A stretch of DNA of 7,331 nt, taken from positions 1-7,331 of the forward strand of contig JAQVFD010000100.1 of assembly GCA_028697435.1 (NCBI GenBank), written 5' to 3'. The position numbers and the translations under genes were made by a program. Below are positions 6,281-7,331 of this stretch, piece after piece. The DNA is from Clostridiaceae bacterium. Its GTDB lineage: Bacteria > Bacillota > Clostridia > Lutisporales > Lutisporaceae. Position 1 is the first letter of the stretch; every line of letters begins with the position of its first letter. The notes under the pieces are model-generated. The model ran no database searches and was not told the DNA's origin. It saw only the letters and a program-made list of their open reading frames with translations.

Positions 6281-6287
6281 AAGGAGG
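6281..6287 (+). promoter_or_regulatory. Ribosome binding site that decides the transporter start
   Basis: AAGGAGG lies 8 nt before the ATG at 6296 but only 2 nt before another in-frame ATG at 6290. The second ATG is therefore the likely start. The sequence between 6249 and 6280 holds no terminator with a T-run and no -24/-12 motif, so read-through from the oxidoreductase genes is the simplest expectation. Confidence 0.75.
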
Positions 6288-6295
6288 TTATGGTA

Positions 6296-7331
6296 ATGGA
6301 AAAAGAGACTCAAACAGCTAGCCGAGAGCAATTTGGTACCAAGATAGGTTTTATTTTAGCAGCAGCCGGATCGGCAGTCGGTCTCGGCAATATCTGGAAG
6401 TTTCCTTATCTTGCAGGTTCCAATGGCGGAGGAGCATTTGTACTGGTTTATTTGCTCTGTGTTGTAGTTATTGGGTTTAGCTTAATGTTGATGGAAATGG
6501 CTCTGGGTAGAAATACTCAACTATCAACAATGAGCGCCTACAGAAAGCTGGACAAAAGATTTACTTTCATTGGTGTAATTGGGGTAGTAGCTGCATTTTT
6601 AATAGTTGGGTATTATCCCGTTGTGGGAGGATGGTCAGTTGCATATTTCTTTAAAACACTAATCGGAGAATTGTCAACCTCAAATCCTGAAACTCTTGGA
6701 GGAATCTTCGGCGCTCTTGTATCAGGAACCTGGTCTCCGATCTTTTGGACGGCAGTTTATATGGCATTAAATGTTATTATAGTTATCGGTGGAATCCAAA
6801 AAGGAATTGAGAAAGCATCAAAAATTATGATGCCTGCATTGTTTGTATTGTTGATAATTTTGGCTATTCGTTCAGTAACTTTGCCGGGTGCCGGAGAAGG
6901 ATTGAAATTCTTGTTTGCACCGGATTGGTCGAAGTTAAACGGACAAGTTATGTTAGCTGCCATGGGGCAAGCGTTTTTCTCTTTAAGCCTTGGTATGGGT
7001 TGTATAATAACCTATGCCAGCTATTTAGACAAGAAAGAGAATCTTGTTTCGAATTCTTTAAATATACCTGCGATTGATACGCTTGTTGCAATTCTGTCAG
7101 GAGTAGTAATCATTCCTGCAGCAGTATCATTTGGTTTTGAGGTAACTCAAGGACCCGGACTTGTATTTGTTACTGTTCCGGCAATTTTTGCCACAATGGG
7201 ACCGATTATAGGCAGAATATTCGGGTTGCTGTTTTTCCTTTTAGTAGCATTAGCGGCTTTAACCTCTTCTATTTCTCTGCTGGAAGTTGTTGTTTCCTTC
7301 TTTATCGATGAAAGAGGTTTTTCCAGAAAAA
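6296..7331 (+). CDS. Sodium-dependent amino acid transporter, NSS/SNF family (3' truncated)
   Basis: 345 complete codons, open to the window end and therefore partial (family members are usually about 440-500 residues). TM1 carries AGSAVGLGNIWKFP (24-37), which includes the unwound sodium/substrate segment and Asn32, the equivalent of LeuT Asn27. TM3 has GYYPVVGGW (105-113) with the substrate-site Tyr. TM6 has GQAFFSLSLGMG (224-235), with Ser229 where LeuT has Thr254. TM8 has ALTSSIS (321-327) with the Na2 Thr/Ser pair. Hydrophobic spans recur throughout, as expected for an 11-12 TM carrier. It probably imports a neutral amino acid (branched-chain or aromatic) with Na+. The position 47 nt after the oxidoreductase suggests it feeds that pathway; this is inference. 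Asp261 in the TM7 region is a candidate for the carboxylate that replaces chloride in bacterial members. Confidence 0.93.
   Translation, partial: MEKETQTASREQFGTKIGFILAAAGSAVGLGNIWKFPYLAGSNGGGAFVLVYLLCVVVIGFSLMLMEMALGRNTQLSTMSAYRKLDKRFTFIGVIGVVAAFLIVGYYPVVGGWSVAYFFKTLIGELSTSNPETLGGIFGALVSGTWSPIFWTAVYMALNVIIVIGGIQKGIEKASKIMMPALFVLLIILAIRSVTLPGAGEGLKFLFAPDWSKLNGQVMLAAMGQAFFSLSLGMGCIITYASYLDKKENLVSNSLNIPAIDTLVAILSGVVIIPAAVSFGFEVTQGPGLVFVTVPAIFATMGPIIGRIFGLLFFLLVALAALTSSISLLEVVVSFFIDERGFSRK

Noticed and set aside
1..7331. CRISPR arrays, insertion sequences, tRNA or rRNA genes, attachment sites
   Set aside because: I saw no regularly spaced repeats, transposase-like frames, terminal repeats or structured RNA genes. 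The window reads as an ordinary metabolic locus.

Overview
The window is AT-rich, with strong AAGGAGG-type ribosome binding sites, tight overlapping stop/start junctions and rho-independent terminators. Together with the gene content (butyrate kinase beside a four-subunit 2-oxoacid:ferredoxin oxidoreductase), this suggests an anaerobic, amino-acid-fermenting member of the Firmicutes (Clostridia or a relative). No genus can be assigned from the sequence alone.

Layout, all on the + strand. (1) Bases 2-82 are the last 26 codons of an unidentified gene, closed by a strong intrinsic terminator at 131-175. (2) A gene-free AT-rich stretch (176-469) holds a weak candidate sigma-A promoter. (3) Bases 470-2185 encode a sigma-54 enhancer-binding regulator with two PAS-like sensor domains, a complete AAA+ domain and a Fis-type HTH. 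It ends before a terminator at 2262-2289. (4) The 2186-2558 intergenic region is the most informative non-coding part. It holds a 34-bp near-symmetric palindrome (2217-2250, candidate enhancer site) and a very good -24/-12 (sigma-54) promoter at 2422-2437. (5) The operon downstream of that promoter is buk (2559-3644), then ferredoxin-like delta (3644-3871), alpha/VorB (3889-4953), TPP-binding beta (4953-5699) and gamma (5700-6248) subunits of a 2-oxoacid:ferredoxin oxidoreductase. (6) After 47 nt comes a sodium:neurotransmitter-symporter-family (NSS) amino acid transporter (6296 onward), cut off by the window end.

How they fit together (inference): the NSS carrier imports an amino acid. An aminotransferase or dehydrogenase not in the window makes the 2-oxoacid. 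The oxidoreductase converts it to acyl-CoA, CO2 and reduced ferredoxin. A phosphotransacylase not in the window makes acyl-phosphate, and the kinase yields the free (probably branched-chain) acid plus ATP. This is the oxidative branch of Stickland-type amino acid fermentation. The PAS/AAA+ regulator probably switches the operon on through sigma-54. The arrangement parallels the Bacillus BkdR/sigma-L/bkd system, with a ferredoxin-linked oxidoreductase in place of the NAD-linked branched-chain dehydrogenase complex. The protein families are well known. The least described elements are the regulatory DNA in 2186-2558 and the exact substrate.
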